Notes under the pieces: generated by a model
The model's database searches: none
Told to the model about the DNA's origin: nothing
Seen by the model: the letters and a program-made list of their open reading frames with translations, nothing else
Shown: piece after piece, positions 53,182 through 62,883 of the stretch
Layout of the letters: the number at the start of each line of letters is the position of its first letter
Position numbering within the stretch: the stretch's first letter is position 1
Program-made: the position numbers and the translations under genes
Origin: Streptomyces djakartensis
GTDB taxonomy: Bacteria; Actinomycetota; Actinomycetes; Streptomycetales; Streptomycetaceae
NCBI RefSeq assembly: GCF_014651075.1
Contig: NZ_BMWE01000001.1
Coordinates: 310,001-374,000, forward strand
Direction: 5' to 3'
Length of the DNA stretch: 64,000 nt

Positions 53182-53760
53182 ATGAGCTACGGCGACCCGA
53201 ACAACCCCTACGGCGCGCCCCAGGGGCAGCAGCCGCAGCAACCGGGCTACGGCTACCCGCAGCAGCAGGGCCAGCCGTCCGGTTACGGCTACCCCCAGGC
53301 CCCTCCGGTGTCCCCGTACGGCGGTCCCGCCGCGCCCACCACCATGCCGGGCTCGGTGAGCGCGGCCCGCGTGATGCTGTGGGTCATCGTCGGCCTCCAG
53401 GTCATCGGCGTGGCGCTCTTCGCCTTCGGTGCCATGGCCCTCGACGCCGCGAAGGACGACGAGTCCCTCCGGGACAACACCGCCTTCCAGGATCTGGTCG
53501 GTGACTCGACCGGCCTGATCTGGGGCTACGTGGTGTTCGGCCTGGCCTGGCTGGTGTTCGCGGCCGTCCTGGCGACGAAGTTCAAGAACGGTGGCAACGG
53601 CGCCCGCGTCACGATCCTGGTCTTCGCCATCATCACCGCCGTCCTCGGCATCTACCCGTTCGTCATCGTGGGTCTGGTGCACACCATCCTGGCCATCCTG
53701 GTCGCGGTGTTCGTCGGCAACGCGAACGGCAAGGCCTGGTTCAACCGCCCCCGTTACTGA
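53182..53760 (+). CDS. Tyr/Gln/Pro-rich four-helix membrane protein
   Basis: 192 residues. The first 50 are a PYG/PQQPGYGYP-type low-complexity tail, followed by four membrane helices (about 64-88, 107-130, 140-162 and 165-182; the last two are close together). This layout, a GYP-rich cytoplasmic tail before a small membrane domain, is common in actinobacteria and of unknown function. ATG 53182 follows GGAGG (53167-53171); earlier in-frame starts lack one. The 280-bp gap upstream holds the distant inverted repeat ACCAGTGA...TCACTGGT (52994-53054). Confidence 0.82.
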   Translation: MSYGDPNNPYGAPQGQQPQQPGYGYPQQQGQPSGYGYPQAPPVSPYGGPAAPTTMPGSVSAARVMLWVIVGLQVIGVALFAFGAMALDAAKDDESLRDNTAFQDLVGDSTGLIWGYVVFGLAWLVFAAVLATKFKNGGNGARVTILVFAIITAVLGIYPFVIVGLVHTILAILVAVFVGNANGKAWFNRPRY

Positions 53761-53981
53761 ACGGCCCGGTGGGCCGGACCGGTTCACGCCAGTCACTTCC
53801 AAGGGCCGTGTCTCACCCTTTCGAGGGGGGCACGGCCCTGGTGCGTCGCCCTAGTCTGACGGTGGGAGCTGTTCAGGCACGGGGAGAACACCTTGTACAG
53901 CATCGTCGTGGTACCTCCGCCGACCACGGAGGACGAGCGAGACCGCCCCCGGATCGGATCCACGCCGGGTGGGACGGCCCG

Positions 53982-55547
53982 GTGACCGAGCCCTACGCCG
54001 TGCCCGTACCGAGGGGGTACCGGGTCGGCGTCTGGGAGGTGCGCGAGCCCATCGCGACCGGCGCGTTCGGCAGTGTGTACGCGGCTCAGCGGCACGGGGA
54101 CAGCACGGAACTTCCCCGCACGGCCGCCCTGAAGTTCCTGCCCACCGGCACGGCCACGCCCCGCCGGCTGGCGCATCTGCGGGAGCTGATCGAGCGCGAG
54201 GTCGAGCTGTACCGGCGGCTGCGGCATCCGCGGCTGGTGCGGATGTACGAGACGCTGACCGTCGACGACCCGGGCCGTCCGGAGCTGGACGGCGCCACCG
54301 TCCTCGTCCTGGAACGGGCCGAGAAATCCCTGTCCGCGCTGCTCGCCGCCGTGCCCCGGCCCGCCGCCGGTCCCGTGCTGCTCGCCCAGATCTGCGAGGG
54401 CCTGGCCCAGTTGCACGGCGCCGGCTGGGTGCACGGCGATCTGAAGCCCGCCAACGTACTGCTGATGGCGGACGGTTCGGTCCGGCTCGCCGACTTCAAC
54501 ATGGCCGCCGAACTGGAGGGCACCCACGCCTACACGCCCGCCTTCTCCACGCCCGACTACACCCCGCCGGAACTGCTGTGGGCCGAGATCGGCGAGCGGG
54601 GCCGCCGTATCCGCCCGTCCGCCGACGTGTGGGCCTTCGGTGTCCTCGCCCACCTCGTCCTCACCGGCTCCTTCCCGCTGCCCGGCGCCACCCCCGCCGC
54701 CCGTCGCGACGCGGCGGTCGCGTACGCCCGGGGCGCCGACGAACTGCGTCTGTCGCCCGGACTGCCCGACGACTGGCGGCAGATCATCACCGCCTGCCTG
54801 AGCCGCACCCACCGGGGCCGTGTCTCCGGAGAGGCGTTGCTGCGCCGTGTCGAGGCTGCCGCGGGCACCGGCCACCGTGCCTTCCGCCTGCCCCGGCCGC
54901 ACCCGGTCCGCCGCCTCGGCCGCACGTCCCTGGCGGCGATCGTGACCGCCGCGGCGACCGCCCTCGCCGCCCTGGCCTACGGCATCAGCGTCTGGGCCGC
55001 CGGCGCCCCCGGCAGCGGCGGCAGCGGCTCCGGCGCGTCCGCGCACGTCTCCGCCGCGGCCTACGGCGCCTCCGAGCTCCGCACCGACCGGGGCATTCCG
55101 CCCGCGTACCGCCTGCTCATCGTCGAGACGGCACACGACTGCGACCAGAAGGACGTCACGCCGGTCCTGATCGCCGCCATGCTGAAGGCGGAGAGCGACT
55201 TCGACCCGGACCTCTCGGACCCCGGCAACGACGAGTACGGGATCGCCCGCTGGACCCCGCGCGTGCTGCGCTGGTGGATGAACGAGGACGGCACCCCCGG
55301 CGAGACCGTCCCCCAGCCCCCCTTCCCACCCGCCGAGTCCATCCCGGCGATGGGCCGCTACCTGTGCTGGATCGCCCCGCGTCTGGACGCCCGCGTCCCG
55401 GGGGACCGCCGGGTCCTGATCGCCGCCGCGTACCGGACGTCGTACGCGACGGTGAACAAGGCGGGCGGCGTGCCGTCGCACGTGCGCGGATACGCCGACC
55501 GCATCGCCCACCACCTCCAGGAGTACGCGCCGCCCGGCAGGCGGTGA
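53982..55547 (+). CDS. Transmembrane Ser/Thr kinase fused to a lytic-transglycosylase-like domain
   Basis: 521 residues. The kinase (about 15-290) has GAFGSVY (28-33), the ATP lysine K51 in TAALKFL, the catalytic loop VHGDLKPANVLL (D153), DFN instead of DFG (D171) and TPPELLW. HRD is replaced by HGD and the Gly-rich loop is GAFG. One membrane helix (about 315-340) separates it from an outer domain (about 365-520) resembling soluble lytic transglycosylase/lysozyme folds: MLKAESDFDPDLSDPGNDEY with the likely catalytic Glu404, then GIARWTPRVLRWW and IAAAYRTSY. It may sense or cut peptidoglycan and signal inward. GTG 53982 gives a compact N-terminus. Kinase activity is not certain because of the altered motifs. 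Confidence 0.88.
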   Translation: MTEPYAVPVPRGYRVGVWEVREPIATGAFGSVYAAQRHGDSTELPRTAALKFLPTGTATPRRLAHLRELIEREVELYRRLRHPRLVRMYETLTVDDPGRPELDGATVLVLERAEKSLSALLAAVPRPAAGPVLLAQICEGLAQLHGAGWVHGDLKPANVLLMADGSVRLADFNMAAELEGTHAYTPAFSTPDYTPPELLWAEIGERGRRIRPSADVWAFGVLAHLVLTGSFPLPGATPAARRDAAVAYARGADELRLSPGLPDDWRQIITACLSRTHRGRVSGEALLRRVEAAAGTGHRAFRLPRPHPVRRLGRTSLAAIVTAAATALAALAYGISVWAAGAPGSGGSGSGASAHVSAAAYGASELRTDRGIPPAYRLLIVETAHDCDQKDVTPVLIAAMLKAESDFDPDLSDPGNDEYGIARWTPRVLRWWMNEDGTPGETVPQPPFPPAESIPAMGRYLCWIAPRLDARVPGDRRVLIAAAYRTSYATVNKAGGVPSHVRGYADRIAHHLQEYAPPGRR

Positions 55548-55727
55548 GTGCCTTCAACTCCCTGCGGCACACGGCCGGTTGGCGGCACCGCTCACCGCGG
55601 TGAATACTCCGCTCCCCCGATCCGGGCACGCGGCCCCGGCCCTGCCGCTGACCGCCCCGGCCTTCGCCGCGGAATCGGCGCCCGCGGTCTCCGCGGCGTC
55701 ATGCCGCGCCGGGCCGGTACGGCGTGG

Positions 55728-55759
55728 GGAGCGGGCCGGAGGTGCTGCCGGCCCGCTCC
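55728..55759. terminator. Bidirectional terminator between the kinase gene and purH
   Basis: GGAGCGGGCCGG (55728-55739) and CCGGCCCGCTCC (55748-55759) form a perfect 12-bp stem with an 8-nt loop between convergent genes. Confidence 0.8.
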
Positions 55760-55778
55760 GCCGTCGGCGTCGCGTCAG

Positions 55779-55804
55779 TGCCGGTGCCGGTGCCGGTGCC
55801 GGTG
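55779..55804. repeat. Hexanucleotide GTGCCG array next to purH
   Basis: GTGCCG repeats four times from 55779, followed by GT directly before the purH stop codon at 55805. Likely slippage; no function visible. Confidence 0.8.
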
Positions 55805-57367
55805 TCAGTGGAAGAAGTGGCGCGTGCCGGTGAAGTACATGGTGATACCGGCCTTCTGGGCCGCCTCCACGACCAGTTCGTCACGGACCGAGCCGCCGGG
55901 CTGGACCACTGCCTTCACGCCGGCCTCGGTCAGGATCTCCAGGCCGTCCGGGAAGGGGAAGAAGGCGTCGGAGGCCGCGTAGGAGCCCTGCGCGCGCTCG
56001 CCGCCCGCCCGTTCCACCGCCAGCTTCGCGGAGTCGACGCGGTTGACCTGCCCCATGCCGACGCCGACCGAGGCGCCGTCCTTGGCGAGCAGGATGGCGT
56101 TGGACTTGACGGCCCGGCAGGCCTTCCACGCGAAGGCGAGCTCCGCCAGCTCCTCGGCGCTCAGCGCCTCGCCCGTCGCCAGCGTCCAGTTGGCCGGGTC
56201 GTCGCCGTCGGCCTGGAGCCGGTCGGTGACCTGGAGCAGCGCGCCGCCGTCGATCGGCTTCACCTCGACGGGGGCCGTGGGGCCCTCTGGGCAGCGCAGC
56301 ACCCGGATGTTCTTCTTCTTGGTGAGGGCCTCCAGGGCGCCGTCCTCGTAGTCCGGCGCGACGATGACCTCGGTGAAGATCTCCGCGACCTGCTCGGCCA
56401 TCTCCTTGCTGACCGGGCGGTTGACGGCGATCACGCCGCCGAACGCCGACAGCGGGTCGCAGGCGTGCGCCTTGCGGTGCGCCTCGGCGACGTCCGCGCC
56501 GATCGCGATGCCACAGGGGTTGGCGTGCTTGATGATCGCGACGCAGGGCTCGGCGTGGTCGTACGCGGCACGGCGGGCGGCGTCCGTGTCCGTGTAGTTG
56601 TTGTACGACATCTCCTTGCCGTGCAGCTGCTCGGCCTCGGCCAGACCGCCCGTCCCGGAGACGTAGAGGGCCGCGGGCTGGTGCGGGTTCTCGCCGTAGC
56701 GCAGGGTGTGCTCGCGCTCCCAGGTGGCGCCGAGGAAGTCGGGGAACCGGGAGTCGTCGACCGGAGCGTAGGAGGAGGCGAACCATGAGGCCACCGCGAC
56801 GTCGTAGGCGGCCGTGTGCTGGAAGGCCTCGGCGGCGAGGCGCTTGCGGGTGGCGAGGTCGAAGCCGCCGCTCCGGACGGCCTCGAGCACGTCGGCGTAG
56901 CGGGCCGGGCTGGTGACGACCGCGACCGAGGGATGGTTCTTGGCGGCGGCGCGGACCATCGAGGGGCCGCCGATGTCGATCTGCTCGACGCACTCGTCGG
57001 GAGAGGCACCCGAGGCGACGGTCTCGCGGAACGGGTAGAGGTTGACGACGACCAGGTCGAACGGCTCGACGCCCAGCTCGGCGAGCTGCTCTCGGTGACT
57101 GTCCAGGCGCAGGTCGGCGAGGATGCCGGCGTGCACGCGCGGGTGCAGCGTCTTCACACGGCCGTCCAGGCACTCGGGGAAGCCGGTGAGCTCCTCGACC
57201 TTGGTGACGGGGACGCCGGCAGCGGCGATCTTCGCGGCCGTGGAGCCGGTGGAGACGAGTTCGACACCGGCCTCGTCGAGCCCGCGCGCGAGGTCCTCGA
57301 GCCCGGTCTTGTCGTAGACGCTGACGAGCGCCCGGCGAAGGGGCCGCTTGTTGCTCTCGGCGGTCAC
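55805..57367 (-). CDS. purH: Bifunctional AICAR formyltransferase / IMP cyclohydrolase
   Basis: 520 residues, last two steps of IMP synthesis in the cytoplasm. The N-terminal cyclohydrolase domain (about 8-200) begins [20 protein letters not shown] and contains STGSTAAKI and [14 protein letters not shown]. The transformylase domain (about 205-520) has [14 protein letters not shown], the catalytic-type KHANPCG (about 268-274), [13 protein letters not shown] and the C-terminal [12 protein letters not shown] and [14 protein letters not shown]. It consumes ZMP, the ligand of the glyA riboswitch. GTG 57367 overlaps the purN stop by four bases (GTGA), so purN-purH are coupled. Confidence 0.97.
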   Translation of the reverse strand: MTAESNKRPLRRALVSVYDKTGLEDLARGLDEAGVELVSTGSTAAKIAAAGVPVTKVEELTGFPECLDGRVKTLHPRVHAGILADLRLDSHREQLAELGVEPFDLVVVNLYPFRETVASGASPDECVEQIDIGGPSMVRAAAKNHPSVAVVTSPARYADVLEAVRSGGFDLATRKRLAAEAFQHTAAYDVAVASWFASSYAPVDDSRFPDFLGATWEREHTLRYGENPHQPAALYVSGTGGLAEAEQLHGKEMSYNNYTDTDAARRAAYDHAEPCVAIIKHANPCGIAIGADVAEAHRKAHACDPLSAFGGVIAVNRPVSKEMAEQVAEIFTEVIVAPDYEDGALEALTKKKNIRVLRCPEGPTAPVEVKPIDGGALLQVTDRLQADGDDPANWTLATGEALSAEELAELAFAWKACRAVKSNAILLAKDGASVGVGMGQVNRVDSAKLAVERAGGERAQGSYAASDAFFPFPDGLEILTEAGVKAVVQPGGSVRDELVVEAAQKAGITMYFTGTRHFFH

Positions 57368-58002
57368 TGGATAACTACCTTTCGTCCCTCGATGCGATAG
57401 CCGTTGCGGGCCAGGCGCCCCACGACCTCGACGAGCAGCCTTCGCTCGACTTCCTTGATGCGCTCGTGCAGAGCGCCTTCGTCGTCCTCGTCCCGGATTT
57501 CCACCACGCCCTGCGCGATGATCGGTCCGGTGTCGACGCCGTCGTCGACGAAGTGGACGGTGCAGCCGGTGACCTTGGCGCCGTACGCGAGCGCGTCCCG
57601 CACGCCGTGGGCTCCCGGGAAACTGGGCAGCAGGGCGGGGTGGGTGTTGACGAACCGTCCGCCGAACCGGGCGAGGAACTCCTTGCCGACGATCTTCATG
57701 AACCCGGCGGAGACGACGAGGTCGGGCTCGAATGCGGCGACGGCGTCGGCGAGCGCGGCGTCCCACTCCTCGCGGCTGCCGTGGTCCTTGACCTTGCAGA
57801 CGAAGGTCGGCAGCCCGGCGCGCTCGGCGCGGGCCAGCCCCTCGATGCCCTCGCGGTCGGCGCCGACGGCCACGACCTCGGCCCCGTACTCCTGCGCGCC
57901 GGTGGCGGCGATCTCGTCGAGGAGCGCCTGCAGGTTGGTGCCGGATCCGGAGACCAGCACGACGAGGCGCTTGGCGCGCGGGGCCACGGGCTTGGCGGCC
58001 AC
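57364..58002 (-). CDS. purN: Phosphoribosylglycinamide formyltransferase
   Basis: 212 residues, 10-formyl-THF-dependent third step of purine synthesis. Folate/GAR-site features: [18 protein letters not shown] (about 14-31), [12 protein letters not shown], the catalytic Asn/His region [21 protein letters not shown] (about 114-134, N-x-H-P-A-L-L-P), and [13 protein letters not shown] with the catalytic Asp. GTG 58002 is chosen because it places the fold at the N-terminus; the frame is open upstream without conserved content. First gene of purN-purH. A candidate promoter lies about 96-123 bp upstream. Confidence 0.96.
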   Translation of the reverse strand: MAAKPVAPRAKRLVVLVSGSGTNLQALLDEIAATGAQEYGAEVVAVGADREGIEGLARAERAGLPTFVCKVKDHGSREEWDAALADAVAAFEPDLVVSAGFMKIVGKEFLARFGGRFVNTHPALLPSFPGAHGVRDALAYGAKVTGCTVHFVDDGVDTGPIIAQGVVEIRDEDDEGALHERIKEVERRLLVEVVGRLARNGYRIEGRKVVIQ

Positions 58003-58322
58003 GGTGGTGGGCCTTTCTCGGGGGAGCTTGGGTCCAGGCGGCCGACCCGGGCGTCTTGTGCGTTCATACGAATGCTTCGCGTCCCCGGATACGGGGAAGC
58101 CTACGAACCGGTCGACCGTCAGCAACGATACCGGCACACCGGGCGGCCCCCACGGGACGGGGGCGTGGCCGGAAGGTAGCGTCTGGGCGGAGCCGGTTCG
58201 GGAACGCCGTCCGGACGTGGCGCGTTCAGGAGATGACGGACCCGGAATCCGGCCCGTTCCTGTCCTGTCCATCCAGTCCCACTCAACTCAGTCCTACTCA
58301 CCGACGGGAAGACGCTCACCTG
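58003..58322. other. Divergent intergenic region before purN, with candidate promoter
   Basis: No gene is supported here. On the minus strand TTGCTG (58120-58125), a 16-bp spacer and TAGGCT (58098-58103) could drive purNH, leaving a leader of about 88 nt that contains a small hairpin CCCCGTATCCGGGG. No ZTP riboswitch pattern was found. The right half is the leader of the divergent membrane protein gene. Confidence 0.45.
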
Positions 58323-59087
58323 ATGCCGGACCGCAGTCTGCGACTCCTCACGTTCCCCCCGCTGTCGGCACAGGGAGGGGAGCGCGGCAGCGTGCTGCTG
58401 CGGGAGCGCCCCAGCTCACCGCCCGACGCGCCGTCGAGCGGTGACGGGCGGGAGGGCGGCTCCAAGGAGGACAATCCCTTCGCCCCACCGCCCGAGGGCA
58501 CGCCGGACCGGCCCTGGCAACCGCGGCACCCGTCGGGCGACGACTCCCAGAACGGCGACGAGCGCGAGCGCTCCCCCTGGGGCAGTCAGTGGAGCGACCG
58601 GCAGCCCGGCCGCTCCCCCGGCGGCTTCGGTGAGCGCCCACGCGGCGGTCCCCAAGGGCAGGGCGGCCAGGGCGGGCCCGACCCGCGCCGGGATTTGACG
58701 GACCCTGCCCAGCGCCGCGCGCGCTACGCGCTGCTCTCGGGCATGTGGGCCTTCTTCTTCGCCCTCTTCAGCTGGCCGTACGTGGCACTGCTGCTCGGCG
58801 CGCTCGCCCTCTACTGGGGCATCAGCGCCCTGCGCGCGAAGCCCCGCAGGACCGATCCGGACTCCCCGGCCCCCGAGCCTTCGGGCCGCCCTCAAACGAC
58901 GGCGGCCGTGAGCGGGCTGGTGACGGCGTCCCTGGCGATCGTTCTGGTCGCCGTGACCTTCACGGCGCAGCTGGTCTACCGCGACTACTACACGTGCATG
59001 AACGACGCCCTCACCAACCAGGCCGAGCAGTCCTGCGCGGACCTTCTGCCGAAGGAGCTGCGGGGGTTCCTGGAGACGAACGGCTGA
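58323..59087 (+). CDS. Gly/Pro/Gln-rich membrane protein of unknown function
   Basis: 254 residues. About 130 N-terminal residues are polar, Pro/Gly/Arg/Gln-rich and probably disordered in the cytoplasm. Two membrane regions follow: a hairpin at about 142-167 ([20 protein letters not shown] and a second short helix) and a helix at about 200-222. A C-terminal outer part contains [21 protein letters not shown] with two cysteines. ATG 58323 is used; an earlier ATG at 58233 is in frame. Its downstream neighbour is convergent, 13 bp away. Family not recognised. Confidence 0.78.
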   Translation: MPDRSLRLLTFPPLSAQGGERGSVLLRERPSSPPDAPSSGDGREGGSKEDNPFAPPPEGTPDRPWQPRHPSGDDSQNGDERERSPWGSQWSDRQPGRSPGGFGERPRGGPQGQGGQGGPDPRRDLTDPAQRRARYALLSGMWAFFFALFSWPYVALLLGALALYWGISALRAKPRRTDPDSPAPEPSGRPQTTAAVSGLVTASLAIVLVAVTFTAQLVYRDYYTCMNDALTNQAEQSCADLLPKELRGFLETNG

Positions 59088-59100
59088 CGGTTCCGTCGCT

Positions 59101-60897
59101 TCACTGACCGTCCGGTTCCGGGGCGGCGTCCGGGCGGGGTGCGGAGTCGCTCCGCCGGTGGTCCTCGACGGCCGGGCCGGCCGTCAGGAAGCCGTACGGT
59201 TCGTACTCGGTGTCGTCCTGGCCCTGGCCCTTGCCCTGGTCCTGGCCCTGGTGGCGGAACGAGACGTCGTAGTCGAAGGGGGCGTAGGGGGCGTAGGGGG
59301 CGTACGGATCGTAGGGGTCGCGGGGCTCCTCCGGCGCGGGATCCGAGGTCCCCGGTGCCGTGCCCCGGCGGCTCCGCGAGGTGTCGGCCTCACCGGGCCG
59401 TTCGGCCCCGGTACGGGTGAACCAGCCGCGGCCCGACCCTGAGCCCTCGCGCGGTCGCCGGCCCCGGTGAGCGTCCCCTTCCGGCGTCCGCTCCCCTCGC
59501 CGTCCGCCGTCCCCCGGCCCCTCCTCCCCGGGCGTCCGGCATCGCCAGGCCCGTACGGCCACCGCCGTGGGAACGGCCACCAGCAGCATCCAGGCCAGCG
59601 ACGCCGCCCCCACCTGCCACCACACCGGTCCGAAGCGGGCCAGCAAGGCGCCCCCGAGCGGCCCGCCCGACAGCGCGGCGAGACCGGTGAGCAGGGCCGC
59701 GCACAGCACCGCGGCCACTCCGGCCGCACGGGCGGTGCGCCCCGCCGACCAGGCGACGCCCCGCCCATGGCCCGGTCCGGTCCCGCCGCGTTCACCCGGC
59801 ACCGCCCCCCGTGCCACGACCCGGCCGACCACCACCCCGGCGATCAACGGCACGACGCCGGCCATCCAGTGCACCGGCCGGCCCTCACCCGCCTCCGGTA
59901 CCGCCGCCAGCAGCGGAAACGACGGCAGGAACGGGGCCGGCGCGGAGGACAAGGGGCCGACCGCGTGCCCGGCGCCCAGGGCGAAGCCGGGCCCGAGCGC
60001 GTACGCGGCGCCCCACACCGCCGCGTTCGGCACCAGGGCCGCACACAACAGCAGCACCGCGAACCGCCCCGACCAGCCCTCCGTCAGCCGGAGCAACGAC
60101 CCCTGTGCCGTCGCACCGTGCACCACCAGCGACACGACCACCAGCAGCGCGCCGCCCCCGAGGAGCACGGCGAGCCCGGCCGCCACGGCCCGGGTGGCGA
60201 CGCCCGGGCGCCCCCCGGGGCCGAGGACCAGCGGCCGTACGGCCGCCGGCACCACGCCCAGCAGCCGCCGCAGCGGCCCGCCCGGACGGCCGTACGCCGA
60301 CCACACTCCCGCCGCCGCCGCGAGGACGGCGACCAGCGGTACGCACACCCCCGCCCACACGCACGACGGCCGCAGCGGGCCGCCGGCGGCGTACAGGGCG
60401 GCGGCCACGGCGACGGCCAGGTAGCCGAGGACGACGCCCGCCCACGCCGTACGGGCGGAGGCCGTCGGCGGCCCCGCGACCACGTCGACGGCCCCGGCCT
60501 CGTCCCCGAAGCCGTCGCCCCCGCTCCCCGGCCCGCCGTTCGCCGTGTCCCGCCCCGCCCGGTGCAGCAGCCAGGCCGGCAGGGCGAGCAGCAGCAGGGG
60601 CGCTACGCCCACGGGGGCGGGCACGCCGGAGAGCGTGTCGGTGCGGACCAGCTCGGCCCCGTGCGCCAGGAGCCACAGCGCCGCGGCCACGTGCAGGGCA
60701 CCGCCGGGTCCGCTGTCGGGGTACGGCGAGGTGATCCACAGCATCGTCACCAGTACGGCGAACGACGCGAGCCCCAGGCCCGCCGCGGCCGCACCGCCGA
60801 CGACGGCGTCGGCGAGTCCGGGCGAACGGCCGCGCAGCCGGGTGAGCAGGGGCGACGACGAACGACGGCGAACGGTCATCTCGGTCACGCCCGCCAT
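59101..60897 (-). CDS. Large polytopic membrane protein (DUF6350 / PerM-like)
   Basis: 598 residues with about ten to twelve membrane helices from about 28 to 425, built of Ala/Gly/Val-rich segments, matching the actinobacterial proteins annotated DUF6350 or cell division protein PerM. A 150-residue hydrophilic tail follows, containing the short repeat [15 protein letters not shown] and a Gln/Gly/Lys-rich run. The N-terminus [16 protein letters not shown] is basic. Function is uncertain. It lies divergent from the sigma-like gene across 96 bp of unusually AT-rich sequence that probably holds both promoters. Confidence 0.82.
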   Translation of the reverse strand: MAGVTEMTVRRRSSSPLLTRLRGRSPGLADAVVGGAAAAGLGLASFAVLVTMLWITSPYPDSGPGGALHVAAALWLLAHGAELVRTDTLSGVPAPVGVAPLLLLALPAWLLHRAGRDTANGGPGSGGDGFGDEAGAVDVVAGPPTASARTAWAGVVLGYLAVAVAAALYAAGGPLRPSCVWAGVCVPLVAVLAAAAGVWSAYGRPGGPLRRLLGVVPAAVRPLVLGPGGRPGVATRAVAAGLAVLLGGGALLVVVSLVVHGATAQGSLLRLTEGWSGRFAVLLLCAALVPNAAVWGAAYALGPGFALGAGHAVGPLSSAPAPFLPSFPLLAAVPEAGEGRPVHWMAGVVPLIAGVVVGRVVARGAVPGERGGTGPGHGRGVAWSAGRTARAAGVAAVLCAALLTGLAALSGGPLGGALLARFGPVWWQVGAASLAWMLLVAVPTAVAVRAWRCRTPGEEGPGDGGRRGERTPEGDAHRGRRPREGSGSGRGWFTRTGAERPGEADTSRSRRGTAPGTSDPAPEEPRDPYDPYAPYAPYAPFDYDVSFRHQGQDQGKGQGQDDTEYEPYGFLTAGPAVEDHRRSDSAPRPDAAPEPDGQ

Positions 60898-60993
60898 GCT
60901 GCCAACGACACGCGCTTTCCCGTCGTAACAAGCGAACTACCGCTGTGTCGCTCAATATACGTTTATGTACTTTTCTGTACCGAGGGGCGCCCT

Positions 60994-61863
60994 GTGACAC
61001 TGGGCGAGAACGCGAGGCGCGGGGCCGGCGGCAGCACGCTCGCCGAACGGAACGAGGACATCCGTTTTCTGACAGCCGATCAGGCCTTCGACGCGTTGTA
61101 CTCCTGCTGCGCCCCGGCCCTGGTCCGGCAGACCTATCTGCTGACGGGCCGTCGTGAGCTGGCCCGGGAGGCGGTCGAGCGGGCCTTCCACACCGCCTGG
61201 CAGCGGTGGCCCGAGGTGGCCCGCGACCCCGACCCGGCGGGGTGGGTGCGCGCGGTGGCGTACGACTGCGCCCTCTCCCCGTGGCACCGGTTCCGCCTCC
61301 GTCACCGGCACCCCGAACCGCCGCCCTCCAACGCGTTCGACCGCGCGCTGATGGAAACCCTGCTGATGCTCCCGCCCTCGTACCGCCGCACCCTGCTGCT
61401 GTACGACGGAGTCGGTCTCGGCCTGCCGGAGACCGCGGCGGAGACGGAGGCGAGCACCCGCGCGGCCGCGAACCGGCTGATGCACGCCCGTGAGGCGGTC
61501 GCCGAGCGGCTGCCGGAGCTGGCGGATCCGGAGGTGCTCCACTGGCGGCTGGTCGAGCTGGCCTCCGCCGTACGGCTGCGGGCCGGGCGGCCGCTGGTCG
61601 TGCGGCACGGCGGTGAACGCCGGGCCCGTCTCTGGACCCGGGCCGCCATCGCGTTCACGACCGTCCTCATCGGGACGACGGCGCTCACCGTACGCACCGC
61701 ACCGACCCGCTACGAGCCCCCGGTGCCCGCCGGAGAGACCGTCCAGGGCGTGCCCCCGCCGGTCGCGCCCGGACCCCTGTCGGAGTCGGAGCGGCAGCTG
61801 CGGGAGAAGCTGCGCACGGAGCAGCGGGGCGAGGCGGACCGCTTGCTGCCGCAGCCACGCTGA
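60994..61863 (+). CDS. Sigma-70-family-like protein with C-terminal membrane helix
   Basis: 289 residues. Region 2-like sequence lies at about 35-105 (AFDALYSCCAPALVRQTYLL, REAVERAFHTAWQRWPEVAR), and region 4-like sequence at about 115-170 (LMETLLMLPPSYRRTLLLYD, LPETAAETEASTRAAANRLM). A membrane helix at about 212-232 and a Pro-rich outer tail follow. The -10 recognition helix is poorly conserved, so it may be a degenerate sigma factor or a membrane-bound regulator. GTG 60994 follows GAGGGG at 7 nt. It ends convergently with sucD across a strong hairpin. Confidence 0.8.
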   Translation: MTLGENARRGAGGSTLAERNEDIRFLTADQAFDALYSCCAPALVRQTYLLTGRRELAREAVERAFHTAWQRWPEVARDPDPAGWVRAVAYDCALSPWHRFRLRHRHPEPPPSNAFDRALMETLLMLPPSYRRTLLLYDGVGLGLPETAAETEASTRAAANRLMHAREAVAERLPELADPEVLHWRLVELASAVRLRAGRPLVVRHGGERRARLWTRAAIAFTTVLIGTTALTVRTAPTRYEPPVPAGETVQGVPPPVAPGPLSESERQLREKLRTEQRGEADRLLPQPR

Positions 61864-61907
61864 CAGCGTGCGACGGGCTGACGACGTCCGATGTCACAGC
61901 AACAGCG

Positions 61908-61941
61908 GTGGGCCCGCCCCCCTTGCCGGGGGCGGGCCCAC
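61908..61941. terminator. Bidirectional terminator between the sigma-like gene and sucD
   Basis: GTGGGCCCGCCCCC (61908-61921) and GGGGGCGGGCCCAC (61928-61941) form a perfect 14-bp stem with a 6-nt loop between convergent genes. Confidence 0.85.
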
Positions 61942-61977
61942 TGTCAGTCAGGAGTCGCCGAGCCGGCGACGCCGTGC

Positions 61978-62862
61978 TCAGCTGCCGAGAATGGCGCGCG
62001 CCAGCTTGGCCGTCTCGGTCGGCGTCTTGCCGACCTTGACGCCGGCGGCCTCGAGGGCCTCCTTCTTGGCCTGGGCGGTGCCCGAGGAGCCGGAGACGAT
62101 GGCGCCGGCGTGGCCCATGGTCTTGCCCTCGGGGGCGGTGAAGCCCGCGACGTAGCCGACGACCGGCTTGGTCACGTTGTCCTTGATGAAGGCCGCGGCC
62201 CGCTCCTCGGCGTCGCCGCCGATCTCGCCGATCATGACGATCAGGTCGGTGTCGGGGTCGTCCTGGAAGGCCTTCAGGGCGTCGATGTGGGTGGTGCCGA
62301 TGATCGGGTCACCGCCGATGCCGACGCAGGTCGAGAAGCCGATGTCACGCAGCTCGTACATCATCTGGTACGTCAGCGTGCCGGACTTCGAGACCAGGCC
62401 GATGCGGCCCGGCTTGGTGATGTCGGCCGGGATGATGCCGGCGTTCGACTGGCCGGGGGTGATCAGGCCGGGGCAGTTCGGGCCGATGATGCGGGTCTTG
62501 TTGCCCTTCTTGCCGGCGTAGGCCCAGAACGACGCCGTGTCGTGCACCGCGATGCCCTCGGTGATGACGACCGCGAGCGGGATCTCGGCGTCGATGGCCT
62601 CGACGACCGCGTCCTTGGTGAACTTCTCCGGGACGAAGATGACCGAGACGTCGGCGCCGGTCTTCTCGATGGCCTCCTTGACGGAGCCGAAGACGGGTAC
62701 CTCGGTGCCGTCGAAGTCGACGCTGGTGCCCGCCTTGCGGGGGTTCACGCCACCGACGATGTTGGTGCCGGAGGCCAGCATGCGCTTGGTGTGCTTCTGG
62801 CCCTCGGAGCCGGTCATGCCCTGGACGATGACCTTGGATTCCTTGGTGAGGAAGATAGCCAT
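61978..62862 (-). CDS. sucD: Succinyl-CoA synthetase alpha subunit
   Basis: 294 residues, catalytic alpha subunit joining with SucC to interconvert succinyl-CoA and succinate with NTP formation. CoA-site features: [19 protein letters not shown] (about 12-30) and [13 protein letters not shown]. The phosphorylated histidine is in [21 protein letters not shown] (about 243-263). [12 protein letters not shown] is the conserved alpha-subunit segment. Length is typical. It follows sucC by 21 bp. Confidence 0.97.
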   Translation of the reverse strand: MAIFLTKESKVIVQGMTGSEGQKHTKRMLASGTNIVGGVNPRKAGTSVDFDGTEVPVFGSVKEAIEKTGADVSVIFVPEKFTKDAVVEAIDAEIPLAVVITEGIAVHDTASFWAYAGKKGNKTRIIGPNCPGLITPGQSNAGIIPADITKPGRIGLVSKSGTLTYQMMYELRDIGFSTCVGIGGDPIIGTTHIDALKAFQDDPDTDLIVMIGEIGGDAEERAAAFIKDNVTKPVVGYVAGFTAPEGKTMGHAGAIVSGSSGTAQAKKEALEAAGVKVGKTPTETAKLARAILGS

Positions 62863-62883
62863 GGTGTTGTGTGACCTCGTCCC

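Noticed and set aside
58003..58322. A second ZTP riboswitch upstream of purN
   Set aside because: The conserved GUGACUGG and CGCCUGGGC blocks were looked for on the minus strand and are not present.
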